A stretch of DNA of 64,000 bases, from assembly GCF_017565645.3 (NCBI RefSeq), contig NZ_CP086136.1, positions 62,001 to 126,000 on the forward strand. Reading direction: 5' to 3'. Below the pieces are notes generated by a model that did no database searches, had not been told where the DNA came from, and was given only the letters and a program-made list of their open reading frames with translations. How positions within the stretch are numbered: the first letter of the stretch is position 1; every line of letters starts with the position of its first letter. This document shows positions 31,436-41,532 of the stretch, in pieces. This stretch comes from Bradyrhizobium barranii subsp. barranii (GTDB taxonomy: Bacteria; Pseudomonadota; Alphaproteobacteria; Rhizobiales; Xanthobacteraceae). The position numbers and the translations under genes are program-made.

Positions 31436-32335
31436 TCACTTCTGACATTTCTGACACCAGAAGGTGGAGCGCCCGTTCTGGGTGAATCGCTTCACGGTGC
31501 CGACGCACCCTGGCGTCTTGCAGGTCTCGCCCTCGCGGTCATAGACCTTGAAGGAATGCTGGAAATAGCCGAGCTCGCCCGAGGTCTGGCGATGGTCGCG
31601 CAAGCTGGAGCCGCCGGCCTTGATGGCGTCGTTCAGCACGGTGTGAATGGCACTCACCAGCCGCTTCGCATGATCGGTCGGCTCGCCGCCGCCAACACCC
31701 TTGCGACCCTTGGTCGCGATTGTCGCAGCAATGCGGCGCGGTGACAGGTGCGAGCGATGCAGCGCTTCGCAGACATAGATGTTGCCGAGCCCGGCGACCA
31801 CGCGCTGGTCGAGCAGCGCGGCTTTCAGGCTCGTCGTCTTGCCCTCGCACGACCGCGCCAGCATCGCAGCATCGAATTCGTTGCCGAGCGGCTCGGGACC
31901 GAGATCGCGCAGCAGTGGCTCGTCTTCAAGCGCGTTGCGCGCGATCACTTTCATGTAACCGAAGCGGCGCGGGTCGTTGAACACGATGTCGGCGCCGGAG
32001 GACATCCGAAACAGCACGTGGTCGTGCGTGGAGTCCTTAGCCCGCGGGTAGTGAAACTCGCCCGGCGCGGCCTCGTTGTCCGGCTTGATGACGCGGAACG
32101 AGCCCGACATGCCCAGATGCATCAGCAGCACGTCGCCGGAGGCGAGATCGGCCATGAGATATTTTGCACGGCGGCCAAGCCCCGTGACGACCTGCCCCTG
32201 GAGCCGGGCCACGAAATCGGGCTGGAAGGGAAAGCGCAGATCCGGCCTGCGGGCCTCTGCGACGAGGATTTTCGCACCCTCCATGACGGGCTGAAGGCCG
32301 CGGCGGACGGTCTCGACTTCGGGCAATTCAGGCAT
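31436..32335 (-). CDS. mutM: Formamidopyrimidine-DNA glycosylase (Fpg)
   Basis: MutM removes 8-oxoguanine and formamidopyrimidines and nicks the abasic site. The 299-residue protein begins [14 protein letters not shown], giving the catalytic Pro2 and Glu3. It has the [13 protein letters not shown] lysine/histidine region and the helix-two-turn-helix [18 protein letters not shown]. The zinc finger is complete (ETCKTPGC...WCQKCQK). A short insert near 225-235 ([12 protein letters not shown]) lengthens it slightly. It is divergent from ubiE. Confidence 0.97.
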   Translation of the reverse strand: MPELPEVETVRRGLQPVMEGAKILVAEARRPDLRFPFQPDFVARLQGQVVTGLGRRAKYLMADLASGDVLLMHLGMSGSFRVIKPDNEAAPGEFHYPRAKDSTHDHVLFRMSSGADIVFNDPRRFGYMKVIARNALEDEPLLRDLGPEPLGNEFDAAMLARSCEGKTTSLKAALLDQRVVAGLGNIYVCEALHRSHLSPRRIAATIATKGRKGVGGGEPTDHAKRLVSAIHTVLNDAIKAGGSSLRDHRQTSGELGYFQHSFKVYDREGETCKTPGCVGTVKRFTQNGRSTFWCQKCQK

Positions 32336-32416
32336 GGTCAGGCATTCACCTTATGAGGGCGGTGTGATAGCGCCATTGCGGCGGCCGCGCTATGGTCCGC
32401 CCAGTGGAGTAGAGTA

Positions 32417-33178
32417 ATGGATCGGCCGGGCGAAACCACGCATTTTGGCTTCAGGGACGTTCCCCTGGGGGACAAGCAGACGCTGGTGAACGATGTGTTT
32501 CACAGCGTGGCGTCGCGCTATGACTTGATGAACGACCTGATGTCCGGTGGCCTGCACCGGGTCTGGAAGGACATCATGATCACTGCGCTCAACCCGCCGC
32601 GGGGTGACCGGCCGTTCGCGCTGCTCGACGTTGCCGGCGGCACCGGCGACATCTCGTTCCGCGCTACCAAGGCGGCAGGTCCCGGCTTCCATGCCACGGT
32701 GTGCGACATCAACGCCGAGATGCTGGCCGTGGGCCGCGAGCGTGCCGCGAAGCGGCATCTCGAGACCCAGGTCGATTTCGTCGAGGGCAATGCCGAAGCG
32801 CTCGCCTTCGCCGACCGCAGCTTTGACGCATATACGATCGCTTTCGGCATTCGCAATGTGCCGCGGATCGACCTGGCGCTGCGCGAGGCCTATCGCGTGC
32901 TGAAGCCCGGCAGCCGCTTCCTGTGCCTGGAATTCTCCACCGTCGAGATGCCCGGGCTCGACCGGATCTATGACCTGTTCTCGTTCAAGGTGATCCCGCC
33001 GCTCGGCCGCATGGTCACGGGCGACGCCGAGTCCTACCAGTATCTCGTCGAATCGATCCGCAAGTTTCCGAAACCCAACGCCTTCGCCGACATGATCCGC
33101 GACGCCGGCTTCGCCCGCGTCAGCTGGCAGACATTGTCCGGCGGCATCGTCGCACTGCATTCGGGCTGGCGTTTGTGA
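32417..33178 (+). CDS. ubiE: Ubiquinone/menaquinone biosynthesis C-methyltransferase UbiE
   Basis: UbiE methylates the quinone ring carbon in ubiquinone synthesis using S-adenosylmethionine. The 253-residue protein has the SAM-binding motif [15 protein letters not shown] at about 72-86, [14 protein letters not shown], and the UbiE signatures [22 protein letters not shown] and [17 protein letters not shown]. Its stop overlaps the GTG start of ubiB, so the two quinone genes are coupled. Confidence 0.96.
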   Translation: MDRPGETTHFGFRDVPLGDKQTLVNDVFHSVASRYDLMNDLMSGGLHRVWKDIMITALNPPRGDRPFALLDVAGGTGDISFRATKAAGPGFHATVCDINAEMLAVGRERAAKRHLETQVDFVEGNAEALAFADRSFDAYTIAFGIRNVPRIDLALREAYRVLKPGSRFLCLEFSTVEMPGLDRIYDLFSFKVIPPLGRMVTGDAESYQYLVESIRKFPKPNAFADMIRDAGFARVSWQTLSGGIVALHSGWRL

Positions 33179-34749
33179 TTTCTTCCATTACCCACATTTC
33201 GCGCCTGATCCGCGCCGCGTTCGTGTTTGCGCGCGAGGGCGTGTTCGGTTCCGTCGATCCGACCCTAGTGCCGCCGCCAGGGCAACTCGCGCTGAAGCTT
33301 GCGCGCCTCGTCGAACGGCGCGGTCCAAAGCACGGACCACGGCTGACGCGCGCGCTGACCCGGATGGGCCCAGCCTATCTCAAGCTCGGGCAGTTTCTGG
33401 CCACGCGTCCCGACGTCGTCGGCGTCGTCATGGCGCGTGATCTGGAAAGCCTCCAGGATCGCTTGCCGCCGTTTTCGCAAGCCGAAGCGGAAGCCGCGAT
33501 CGCGAGCTCGCTGGAGCGTCCGCTCAAGGACGTGTTCGCGAGCCTCGGCCCGCCGGTCGCCGCCGCCTCGATCGCGCAGGTGCATCGCGGCGAGGTGTCG
33601 CGCGACGGTGTCCGCAGGCCTGTCGCGGTGAAGGTGCTGCGGCCGAACGTGGCCTCGCGATTCCGCCGCGATCTCTCCGATTTCTTCTACGTCGCGCACA
33701 AGGCCGAGACCTATTCGAGCGAGGCGCGGCGTCTGCGCCTGATCGAAGTCATCAACACCATGTCGCGCTCGGTCGCGATGGAGATGGACCTGCGGCTGGA
33801 AGCGGCTGCAATGTCGGAGATGGCGGAGAACACAGGCGACGATCCTGATTTTCGCGTGCCGACCGTCGACTGGGACCGCACCACGCACAACGTGCTGACA
33901 ATGGAGTGGATCGACGGCATCGCGCTGAACGATCACAAGCGCCTGGCAGAGGCGCAGGTCGACCTGCCCGATCTCGGCCGCAAGGTGATCCAGAGTTTTC
34001 TGCGCCACGCGCTGCGCGACGGCTTCTTCCACGCCGACATGCATCCCGGCAACCTGTTCCTAGATGACGCCGGCCGTCTGGTCGCGGTGGATTTCGGCAT
34101 CATGGGCCGGCTCGGGATGAAGGAGCGGCGCTTCCTCGCCGAGATCCTGCTCGGCTTCATCACCCGCGATTATCGCCGCGTCGCCGAGGTGCATTTCGAG
34201 GCGGGCTATGTGCCGGCGCACCACTCGGTCGAGAACTTTGCGCAAGCGATCCGCGCCATCGGTGAACCCATTCACAACCGCACGGCGGAAGAGATCTCGA
34301 TGGCGCGGCTGCTGACGCTGCTGCTCGAGGTCACCGGTCTGTTCGACATGACGACGCGGCCCGAGCTGATCCTGCTGCAGAAGACCATGGTGGTGGTCGA
34401 GGGCGTGGCGCGCGCCTTCGATCCCAAGCTCGACATCTGGAAGGTTGCCGACCCCGTGGTGCGCGAATGGATCGAGCGCAATCTGGGCCCGCTCGGCCGG
34501 GTGCAGGGCGCGCTCTCCGGCGGCAGCGATCTCGCCCGCGTGCTGATGCGCCTGCCCGACATCGCGCAACGCTCGGTCGCGGTGCTCGAGCAGCTCGAGA
34601 CCATGACGCGGGAAGGCATCCGGCTGTCGCCGGAGAGCATCGCCGCGATGGGCCGCAGCGAAGGCCGCAAGAACCGTTGGCGCACCGTGGCGCTCTGGAT
34701 CATTGCCGCCACCTTCATCGGAATCCTGATCGCCGTCCGGAATCTGTGA
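33175..34749 (+). CDS. ubiB: UbiB, atypical kinase of ubiquinone biosynthesis
   Basis: UbiB is a membrane-associated ABC1/ADCK ATPase needed for ubiquinone synthesis. The 524-residue protein has the KxGQ motif ([16 protein letters not shown]), the glycine-loop substitute ASIAQVHRG, the lysine in VAVKVLRPN, and catalytic [21 protein letters not shown]. It ends with a membrane helix ([17 protein letters not shown]). The GTG start overlaps the ubiE stop by four bases. The stop codon lies inside the palindrome in front of coaBC. Confidence 0.95.
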   Translation: MISSITHISRLIRAAFVFAREGVFGSVDPTLVPPPGQLALKLARLVERRGPKHGPRLTRALTRMGPAYLKLGQFLATRPDVVGVVMARDLESLQDRLPPFSQAEAEAAIASSLERPLKDVFASLGPPVAAASIAQVHRGEVSRDGVRRPVAVKVLRPNVASRFRRDLSDFFYVAHKAETYSSEARRLRLIEVINTMSRSVAMEMDLRLEAAAMSEMAENTGDDPDFRVPTVDWDRTTHNVLTMEWIDGIALNDHKRLAEAQVDLPDLGRKVIQSFLRHALRDGFFHADMHPGNLFLDDAGRLVAVDFGIMGRLGMKERRFLAEILLGFITRDYRRVAEVHFEAGYVPAHHSVENFAQAIRAIGEPIHNRTAEEISMARLLTLLLEVTGLFDMTTRPELILLQKTMVVVEGVARAFDPKLDIWKVADPVVREWIERNLGPLGRVQGALSGGSDLARVLMRLPDIAQRSVAVLEQLETMTREGIRLSPESIAAMGRSEGRKNRWRTVALWIIAATFIGILIAVRNL

Positions 34750-34792
34750 TTGCACTGCAATCACGGAAACGATAGCATCGCTATCATTCCGT
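34746..34792. promoter_or_regulatory. Two adjacent palindromes just upstream of coaBC
   Basis: The first palindrome is GTGATTGCA (34746-34754), one base, then TGCAATCAC (34756-34764). The second, 34763-34792, pairs ACGGAA with TTCCGT and GATAGC with GCTATC around a small loop. The ribosome-binding site (GGAGG, 34796-34800) and the coaBC ATG follow directly. The pair covers the end of ubiB. It could be an operator for the ribbon-helix-helix domain encoded next, or an RNA structure; this is inference. Confidence 0.5.
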
Positions 34793-34806
34793 GCTGGAGG
34801 GGCGTC

Positions 34807-36258
34807 ATGGCAAGCCTGACCATCCGCAAGCTCGACGAGGGCGTCAAAACCTATTTGCGCCTGCGCTCGGCCAGGAACCGCAGGTCGGTCGAGGAAGAGG
34901 TCCGGGTCATCCTCGGGGAGCTGATCGAGGGCCGCGAGGAGCCGCTGACGCCGTTTGCGCTGCCGCCGGCCCAATCCACCGCCCCCACGCCGCAACGTAC
35001 CGGCGCCCTCTCCGAGGCCAGCGTCACCCTGATCATCGGCGGCGGTATCGCGGCCTACAAGTCGCTCGACCTGATCCGCCGGCTCAAGGAACGCCGGATC
35101 GAGGTCCGTTGCGTCCTGACCAAGGCGGCGCAGCAATTCGTCACGCCGCTGGCTGTCAGCGCGCTGTCGCATGAGCGTGTCTACACCGACCTGTTCGACC
35201 CCCAGAGCGAGTTCGACGCCGGGCACATCCGCCTGGCGCGCGACTGCGACCTGATCGTCGTCGCGCCCGCGACCGCCGATCTCCTGGCGAAGATGGCCAA
35301 TGGCCATGCCGACGATCTCGCCAGCGCCATCCTGCTTGCGACCAACCGCAAGGTCCTGCTGGCGCCGGCGATGAATCCGCTGATGTGGAACAACGCGGCG
35401 ACCCGCCGCAACGTGACGCAGCTTCAGCGTGACGGCGCGGTGCTGATCGGCCCGAATGCCGGCGAGATGGCGGAGGCCGGCGAAGCCGGAATCGGCCGCA
35501 TGTCCGAGGCGATCGAGATCGCCACCGCCGCCGAGCGCCTGCTGCGGCCGCCGGTGCCGCGCCCGCTCGCCGGCAAGCGCGTGCTGATCACCGCAGGTCC
35601 CACCCACGAGCCGATCGACCCGGTGCGCTACATCGCCAACCGCTCCTCCGGCAAGCAGGGCTTTGCCATCGCCGCCGCCGCGCAAGCTGCGGGTGCCGAG
35701 GTGATTTTGGTCAGCGGCCCGGTCGATCTCGGCGACCCCCAGGGCGTGACGGTGAAGCGCGTGGAATCGGCCCGGCAGATGCTGGAGCAGGTGCAGGCGG
35801 CGCTTCCCGCCGACATCGCGATCTTCGCGGCCGCGGTCGCCGACTGGCGGGTCGCCAGTGAGGGCGAGCAGAAGCTGAAGAAGACCTCGGTCGGCATGCC
35901 GCCGCTTCAGCTGGTCGAGAATCCCGACATCCTCGCCACGATCTCGAAGCTGACCGACCGGCGCCCGCCGCTGGTGATCGGCTTTGCCGCCGAGACCGAG
36001 CACCTCATCGACAACGCCAAGTCCAAGCTGGCCCGCAAGGGCTGCGACTGGATCGTCGCCAACGACGTCTCGCCGGCGACCGGCGTGATGGGCGGCGACC
36101 GCAACACCGTGCATCTGATCAGTCGCAAGAATGGTGAGGAGGACGGCGAGATCGCAGTTGATTCCTGGCCGGTGATGACCAAGGAACAGGTCGCCATCGA
36201 GCTGGTCGCGCATGTCGCAAAGAGCGTGACCGACAAATCCCGGGAGCCGGCATCTTGA
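34807..36258 (+). CDS. coaBC: CoaBC (phosphopantothenoylcysteine synthetase/decarboxylase) with N-terminal ribbon-helix-helix domain
   Basis: CoaBC performs two successive steps of coenzyme A synthesis. The 483-residue protein begins with a FitA/Arc-like ribbon-helix-helix segment (about 1-45: [33 protein letters not shown]). After a Pro-rich linker comes the flavoprotein CoaC domain (about 75-250: [26 protein letters not shown] with the catalytic His, [10 protein letters not shown]), then the CoaB domain (about 260-475: [45 protein letters not shown]). Where E. coli Dfp has the CoaC Cys, this protein reads [13 protein letters not shown] with no Cys. The ATG at 34807 has a GGAGG site. The stop overlaps dut. 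Confidence 0.93.
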   Translation: MASLTIRKLDEGVKTYLRLRSARNRRSVEEEVRVILGELIEGREEPLTPFALPPAQSTAPTPQRTGALSEASVTLIIGGGIAAYKSLDLIRRLKERRIEVRCVLTKAAQQFVTPLAVSALSHERVYTDLFDPQSEFDAGHIRLARDCDLIVVAPATADLLAKMANGHADDLASAILLATNRKVLLAPAMNPLMWNNAATRRNVTQLQRDGAVLIGPNAGEMAEAGEAGIGRMSEAIEIATAAERLLRPPVPRPLAGKRVLITAGPTHEPIDPVRYIANRSSGKQGFAIAAAAQAAGAEVILVSGPVDLGDPQGVTVKRVESARQMLEQVQAALPADIAIFAAAVADWRVASEGEQKLKKTSVGMPPLQLVENPDILATISKLTDRRPPLVIGFAAETEHLIDNAKSKLARKGCDWIVANDVSPATGVMGGDRNTVHLISRKNGEEDGEIAVDSWPVMTKEQVAIELVAHVAKSVTDKSREPAS

Positions 36259-36713
36259 GCACGAAAGTCACGGTCGAACTGCAGCAACTGGCCCACGCCG
36301 AAGGCCTTCCGCTGCCGGCCTATCAGACCTCCGAAGCCGCCGGCCTCGACCTGATGGCTGCAGTTCCCGACAGCGAGCCGATGATGCTCGCCCCCGGCCA
36401 ATATGCGCTGGTGCCGACGGGCCTCGCGATCGCGCTGCCGCCCGGCCACGAGGCGCAGGTGCGGCCGCGCTCGGGCCTCGCCGCCAAGCACGGCGTCACC
36501 GTGCTGAACTCGCCCGGCACGATCGATGCGGACTATCGCGGCGAGATCAAGGTGATCCTGATCAACCACGGCGCGGCGCCCTTCGTGGTCAAGCGCGGCG
36601 AGCGCATCGCGCAGATGGTGATCGCGCCGGTGGTGCAGGCCGCGCTGGTTCCCGTGGCGACATTGTCCGCGACCGATCGCGGCGCCGGCGGCTTTGGCTC
36701 GACCGGCCGCTAA
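36255..36713 (+). CDS. dut: dUTP diphosphatase
   Basis: Dut hydrolyses dUTP to dUMP, keeping uracil out of DNA and supplying dTMP synthesis. The 152-residue protein shows the five trimeric dUTPase motifs: [46 protein letters not shown] and [11 protein letters not shown]. The start must be the TTG at 36255, which overlaps the coaBC stop, because the next ATG would delete the first strand. The coaBC-dut pairing is common in bacteria. Confidence 0.97.
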   Translation: MSTKVTVELQQLAHAEGLPLPAYQTSEAAGLDLMAAVPDSEPMMLAPGQYALVPTGLAIALPPGHEAQVRPRSGLAAKHGVTVLNSPGTIDADYRGEIKVILINHGAAPFVVKRGERIAQMVIAPVVQAALVPVATLSATDRGAGGFGSTGR

Positions 36714-36903
36714 CACACGGCAACTCCAGCCGAATCATCCCGAAGAACTAGGTGGATTGGAACAGCGCGCCCGGCATTTTTGTGGGACCGCCTTTGCGTT
36801 CACGATCTGGACTCTTACCGCTGGAGTCACGGTGGGGGTATTGTCGTTTGATTCGCGCGCGACGGGGGTCGCCGCGCGCAAATTCGTGCGATCTGGGGCA
36901 ACT

Positions 36904-39408
36904 ATGTCAGGCGTGATCGTGTCGATGCGTCGGACGCTGCTGTCGTGCACATCGTTGGCGCGCAACGGCTTGTTGGGAGGCGCTCTCGCGGCGCTGCTGC
37001 CGGCTGCGCCGGCTGAGGCTGCCGACCTCGTCGACACACTTTCCATAATGCTGGACTTCAACCGGCAGGAACTCGCGGTGCTGGCCACCGCGCTCGCGCT
37101 GCTCGGCTTCTCGGTCGTGGCCGCGATCCTGTTGATGCGCACGCGCGTGCGCACGGCGAACAACGAGGCGCGGCTGCGCGCGCGGATCGGGGAACTGCAA
37201 CTCCAGTCCGATCGCTTCGGCGCGCTGCTGTTCGCCGAGCCGCAGATCCTGATCTCGTGGCCGGCCGGCGACAATCGCGCGCAGATTTCCGGCGACATCT
37301 CCATGGTGCTACCGCGCGATTCCTCCCCCCAGCGCGTCCTCGCGTTCGGAACATGGCTGCCGCCGGAGCCCGCGCTCCAAATGGATCACGCGGTCGATGC
37401 GTTGCGTGACCGCGGCGACGGGTTCCAGCTGACGCTGACCACCGCGCACGGCCACACGCTGGAGGCCATCGGCCGCGCCATCGGCGGCCAGGCCATTGTC
37501 AGGATTCGCGAACTCTCCGGTCTCCGGCGCGATCTGGCCGAGACCAATCTGCGTTACAAGGCCCTCGCCGACGAGACCGAGATGCTGCGCGGCTTTGCCG
37601 CCGCCGCACCCTGGCCGATCTGGGCCAAGGCCGAGAACGGCGCGCTGAGCTACGCCAATCCGGCCTATGTGCGCGCGACCGAGGCAAGCAGCGTCACCGA
37701 CGCCCAGCAGCGCAAGCTCGAGCTGCTCGACAGTGCCGACCGGACCGCGATGGAGCGGGGCCTGAAGGACGCGGCCAGTTTCACCTCGCGACTGCCGATC
37801 GTGATCGGCGGCGAGCGGCGCATCTACGACGTCCGCGCGGTCAATGTGGGCAGCGGCAATGTCGGCGTCGCCATCGATGCCAGCGAGGCGGATGCGCTGA
37901 GCTCGGCGCTGGTGCGGATGGCGGAGGCGCATCGGCGCACGCTCGACCAGCTCTCCTCGGGCGTTGCCGTGTTCGACGGCCAGCGACGGCTCGCCTTCTA
38001 CAACGATTCCTACCGCCGGCTGTGGGACCTCGACCGCATCTTCCTCGACGCCAATCCCGACGATTCCAGCGTGCTCGACCAACTCCGCGCAGCGCGCAAG
38101 CTGCCGGAGCAGCCGGACTTCCGCGCCTGGAAGGCCAAGCTGCACGAGGCCTATCGCGCGGTCGAGGCCGCCAAGGACACCTGGTACCTGCCCGACGGCC
38201 GCGCGCTATCCGTCGTCACCACGCCGAATCCGGAAGGCGGCGTCACCTATCTGTTCGACGACGTCACCGAAAGCCTCGAGCTCGCCCGCCGCTTCGACGG
38301 CATGATCCGCGTCCAGCGCGAGACGCTGGACAGCCTCGCCGAGGGCGTCGCGGTGTTCGGCAGCAACGGCAGGGCGCAGCTGTTCAACCCGGCCTTCGTC
38401 CGGATGTGGAAGCTGTCGAGCGACGCCATGCGCGACGAGCCGCACATCCAGACGGTCGAAGGCTGGTGCCATCAGCTGTTCGACGACCCGCAAGTCTGGC
38501 GGCAGATCCGCGAGGCCGTCACCTCGATCGAGAGCCGCGCCGACGTGCCGCTGAAGCTGGAGCGCAAGGACGGCAGCGTGCTCGACGGCATGATCCGTCC
38601 GCTGCATGACGGCGCGACCATGCTGACGTTCCAGGACATCACCGACACCGAGAATGTCGAGCGTGCGCTGCGCGAGCGCAACGAGGCACTGGAGGCCGCC
38701 GACCAGATGAAGGTGGATTTCGTCCACCACGTCTCCTACGAGCTGCGCTCGCCGCTCACCACCATCATCGGCTTCGCGCATTTCCTCAGCGATCCCTCGA
38801 CCGGGCCGCTGACGCCGAAACAGGCCGAATATCTCGACTACGTCACCAAATCCACCAACGCCCTGCTGGCGCTGACCAACAACATCCTGGATCTCGCCAC
38901 GATCGATGCCGGCGCCATGAAGCTGGAACTCGGCCCGGTCGACGTCAGCAAGGCCATCGAACTCGCCGCCGAGGGTATCCAGGACCGCCTCGCCACCGAC
39001 CGCATCCGCCTCAAGGTCGAGATCGCGCCCGATATCGGCAGCTTCGTCGGCGACGAGAAGCGCGTGGTGCAGGTGCTCTATAACCTCCTCGCCAACGCCG
39101 TCGGGTTTTCTCCACAGGATTCCACCGTAGGCATCAGCGCACGCCGCACCGAACGCAGCGTGGTCTTCACTGTGACAGATTCCGGGCCTGGAATACCTGC
39201 CGACATGAAGGACAAGGTGTTCAACTGGTTCGAAAGCCGCTCGCAGGGGTCGCGTCACCGCGGCGCCGGGCTCGGCCTGTCGCTGGTGCGCTCCTTCGTC
39301 GAGCTGCATGGCGGCAAGGTGCGGGTGGATTCGATCGTGGGCAGGGGCACGGTCGTGATCTGCGACTTCCCGACCGACCAGGCGGCGCATCGCGACGCCG
39401 CCGAATGA
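36904..39408 (+). CDS. divL: DivL-like PAS-domain pseudo-histidine kinase
   Basis: In Caulobacter, DivL is a kinase homolog with Tyr in place of the phospho-acceptor His; it controls CckA and so CtrA. This 834-residue protein has a signal-like N-terminus, a membrane helix (58-78), several PAS-like segments (about 120-560) and a HisKA-HATPase core. The H box reads DFVHHVSYELRSPL, with Tyr612 where SHELR is expected. The N box (NLLANAVGF) and G boxes (DSGPGIP, RGAGLGLSL) are present. The frame is open to 36694, inside dut; the ATG at 36904 is chosen because a signal sequence follows. Its place before tsaE supports the DivL call, which remains an inference. Confidence 0.75.
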   Translation: MSGVIVSMRRTLLSCTSLARNGLLGGALAALLPAAPAEAADLVDTLSIMLDFNRQELAVLATALALLGFSVVAAILLMRTRVRTANNEARLRARIGELQLQSDRFGALLFAEPQILISWPAGDNRAQISGDISMVLPRDSSPQRVLAFGTWLPPEPALQMDHAVDALRDRGDGFQLTLTTAHGHTLEAIGRAIGGQAIVRIRELSGLRRDLAETNLRYKALADETEMLRGFAAAAPWPIWAKAENGALSYANPAYVRATEASSVTDAQQRKLELLDSADRTAMERGLKDAASFTSRLPIVIGGERRIYDVRAVNVGSGNVGVAIDASEADALSSALVRMAEAHRRTLDQLSSGVAVFDGQRRLAFYNDSYRRLWDLDRIFLDANPDDSSVLDQLRAARKLPEQPDFRAWKAKLHEAYRAVEAAKDTWYLPDGRALSVVTTPNPEGGVTYLFDDVTESLELARRFDGMIRVQRETLDSLAEGVAVFGSNGRAQLFNPAFVRMWKLSSDAMRDEPHIQTVEGWCHQLFDDPQVWRQIREAVTSIESRADVPLKLERKDGSVLDGMIRPLHDGATMLTFQDITDTENVERALRERNEALEAADQMKVDFVHHVSYELRSPLTTIIGFAHFLSDPSTGPLTPKQAEYLDYVTKSTNALLALTNNILDLATIDAGAMKLELGPVDVSKAIELAAEGIQDRLATDRIRLKVEIAPDIGSFVGDEKRVVQVLYNLLANAVGFSPQDSTVGISARRTERSVVFTVTDSGPGIPADMKDKVFNWFESRSQGSRHRGAGLGLSLVRSFVELHGGKVRVDSIVGRGTVVICDFPTDQAAHRDAAE

Positions 39409-40973
39409 CTGAACCGACCACATTCTCCGTCGCGCTTGTCAACGAGACGGCCACTGCGCAATTGATGGCCGACCTTGCGCTGCTGGTCGGCCCCGGCGAC
39501 GTCATCACCCTCACCGGCGATCTCGGCGCCGGCAAGACTGCGGCTGCGCGAGCCATGATCCGCTATCTCGCCGGCGACGAGACGCTGGAAGTTCCGAGCC
39601 CAACCTTCACGCTGGTGCAGGGTTACGAGCTGCCGCCGTTTCCGGTGATGCATGCCGATCTCTACCGCGTCGAGGACGAGAGCGAGCTCGAGGAGATCGG
39701 CCTGTCGCCGCTTCCCGATGCCACGCTCGTCCTGATCGAATGGCCGGAGCGCGCACCGTCGGCGATGCCGCAAGACCGCATCGACATCGCGCTGACGCAC
39801 CGGCCGGCGCTGGGCTCGAATGCGCGCGCCGCCGACATCACCGGATACGGCAAGAGCGCCGCGCAAGTCGCGCGGCTGAAGGCGCTGCGGGAATTCCTCG
39901 AGGCATCCGGCTACATGGATGCAAAGCGCAAGCACATGGCCGGCGATGCCTCGACCCGCTCCTATGCGCGGCTGCAGCGTAACGACGAGATCGTCATCCT
40001 CATGAACTTTCCGCAGCGGCCCGACGGCGCTGCGATGTACAACGGAAAATCCTACAGCGCGGCGGTGCATCTTGCCGAGAACATCAAGCCGTTCGTTGCC
40101 GTCGACGAAGGCCTGCGCGTGGCGGGAGTCTCAGCGCCCGCGATCCACCATTACGATCTCGACCACGGCTTCCTGATCTCCGAGGATTTCGGCAGCGACG
40201 GCGTGATCGAAGGCGATCCGCCGCGCCCGATCGCCGAACGTTACGAAGCTGCGACCGACGTGCTGGCCGTGCTGCACAGCAAGACATTGCCGGAGACGCT
40301 GCGGCTGGCGGATCAGACCTACACCATTCCTGCCTTCGACACCGAGGCGCTGCTGATCGAGATCGGGTTGATGCCGGAATGGTATCTGCCCGATCGCAAC
40401 GCGCCACTGAGCGACGAGAAGCGCGCGGAATTCTTCGCGATGTGGCGCGAGCTGCTGAAGAAGCCGCTGGCCGCGCCAAAAACCTGGATCATCCGCGACT
40501 ACCACTCGCCCAATCTGATCTGGCTCGCCGATCGTACTGGCATGGCGCGCGTCGGCGTGATCGACTTCCAAGACACCGTACTCGGGCCGCATTCCTATGA
40601 CGTAGTGTCGCTGCTGCAGGACGCGCGTATCGACGTCCCTGAGACCCTCGAGCTGACACTGCTGTCGCGCTACATCAAGGCGCGGCGCACGGCCGATGCG
40701 AGCTTCGATCCGGCCGGCTTCGCCGAGCTCTACGCCATCATGTCGGCGCAGCGGAACACGCGCCTGCTCGGCACCTTCGCCCGTCTCAACCGCCGCGACG
40801 GTAAGCCGCATTATCTTCGCCACCAGCCGCGGATCTGGACCTACCTCCAGCGCTCGCTGGCACATCCCGCGCTGGCTCGCCTGCGCGACTGGTATCTCGC
40901 CAACGTCCCGCCGCCCCGGGGGGCGTCCCAAGAGCCGTCCGAAGAGCAGCCTGAAGAGCAGCCTCAAGCCTGA
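39405..40973 (+). CDS. TsaE-AmgK fusion: threonylcarbamoyl-tRNA ATPase plus cell-wall amino sugar kinase
   Basis: The 522-residue protein joins two enzymes. Residues about 1-150 are TsaE, the ATPase of the t6A37 tRNA modification complex (Walker A TGDLGAGKTAAARA, VPSPTFTLVQGY, DLYRVEDESELEEIG). Residues about 160-500 are an aminoglycoside-phosphotransferase-type kinase (HMAGDASTRSYARL, catalytic IIRDYHSPNLIW and GVIDFQDTVLGP) like AmgK, which phosphorylates MurNAc at C1. The fusion is common in alphaproteobacteria. The ATG overlaps the divL stop by four bases. A Glu/Gln-rich tail ends the protein. Confidence 0.92.
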   Translation: MTEPTTFSVALVNETATAQLMADLALLVGPGDVITLTGDLGAGKTAAARAMIRYLAGDETLEVPSPTFTLVQGYELPPFPVMHADLYRVEDESELEEIGLSPLPDATLVLIEWPERAPSAMPQDRIDIALTHRPALGSNARAADITGYGKSAAQVARLKALREFLEASGYMDAKRKHMAGDASTRSYARLQRNDEIVILMNFPQRPDGAAMYNGKSYSAAVHLAENIKPFVAVDEGLRVAGVSAPAIHHYDLDHGFLISEDFGSDGVIEGDPPRPIAERYEAATDVLAVLHSKTLPETLRLADQTYTIPAFDTEALLIEIGLMPEWYLPDRNAPLSDEKRAEFFAMWRELLKKPLAAPKTWIIRDYHSPNLIWLADRTGMARVGVIDFQDTVLGPHSYDVVSLLQDARIDVPETLELTLLSRYIKARRTADASFDPAGFAELYAIMSAQRNTRLLGTFARLNRRDGKPHYLRHQPRIWTYLQRSLAHPALARLRDWYLANVPPPRGASQEPSEEQPEEQPQA

Positions 40974-41062
40974 TTCGCGGCCCGATTTACCGCCTGTTAG
41001 CCATCGCATCGGTATCATCGCCCGCAGGCAGCCGGACAAGGACGGGGCTGGAGCAAGGGCAG

Positions 41063-41377
41063 ATGGCGGTCAAGACGGACCATCGTGGCAACAGCCGGGT
41101 TGTTTTCGAGCGCGGGATACCGGCCCAGATGATGGGGATCGACGGCACCTGGCGGCGCGAGTGCACCATGGAGGACGTCTCCGAGAGCGGTGCCAAGCTG
41201 ACCATCGACGGCTCGGTCGAGGGCCTGCATCTGAAGGAATTTTTTCTCCTGCTTTCGTCCACCGGACTTGCGTACCGGCGCTGTGAGCTGGCTTGGGTCA
41301 ATGGCGACCAGATCGGCGTCAACTTTCTCAAGCTCGGCGACAAGAAGAAGGCGCGTTCCACATCCGTTGGGGCGTGA
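41063..41377 (+). CDS. PilZ-domain protein
   Basis: The 104-residue product is a single PilZ domain. It has an arginine-containing N-terminal segment (RGNSRVVFERG) and the DxSxxG motif in MEDVSESGAKL, the two elements that bind cyclic di-GMP, then a beta-barrel segment (YRRCELAWVNGDQIGVNFL). It is likely a cyclic di-GMP receptor with no output domain of its own. It lies between amgK-type and murU-type genes, so a link to cell-wall recycling is possible but unproven. Confidence 0.85.
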   Translation: MAVKTDHRGNSRVVFERGIPAQMMGIDGTWRRECTMEDVSESGAKLTIDGSVEGLHLKEFFLLLSSTGLAYRRCELAWVNGDQIGVNFLKLGDKKKARSTSVGA

Positions 41378-41532
41378 CGGCCACACCCGTCGTACAACCG
41401 TCACGGCAGGTGGTTAAGGCGGTTAAGACGCGGTGCGGCCAATTGCGGTCCGTGTTAGGATTGCTGCGTACGCGAACTTCAAAAGTTCTCAAGTCCAGGA
41501 TTTCGGGAAAGACGAGTCTGAGAAAGCGAACG

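Noticed and set aside
34060..36213. A 717-codon minus-strand frame opposite ubiB and coaBC
   Set aside because: Antisense shadow rich in Arg, Gly, Asp and His, covering two well-identified genes on the plus strand.
41414..41426. Possible CtrA site (TTAA...TTAA) upstream of murU
   Set aside because: The two TTAA units are five bases apart, but CtrA sites need seven, so the match is not good enough.
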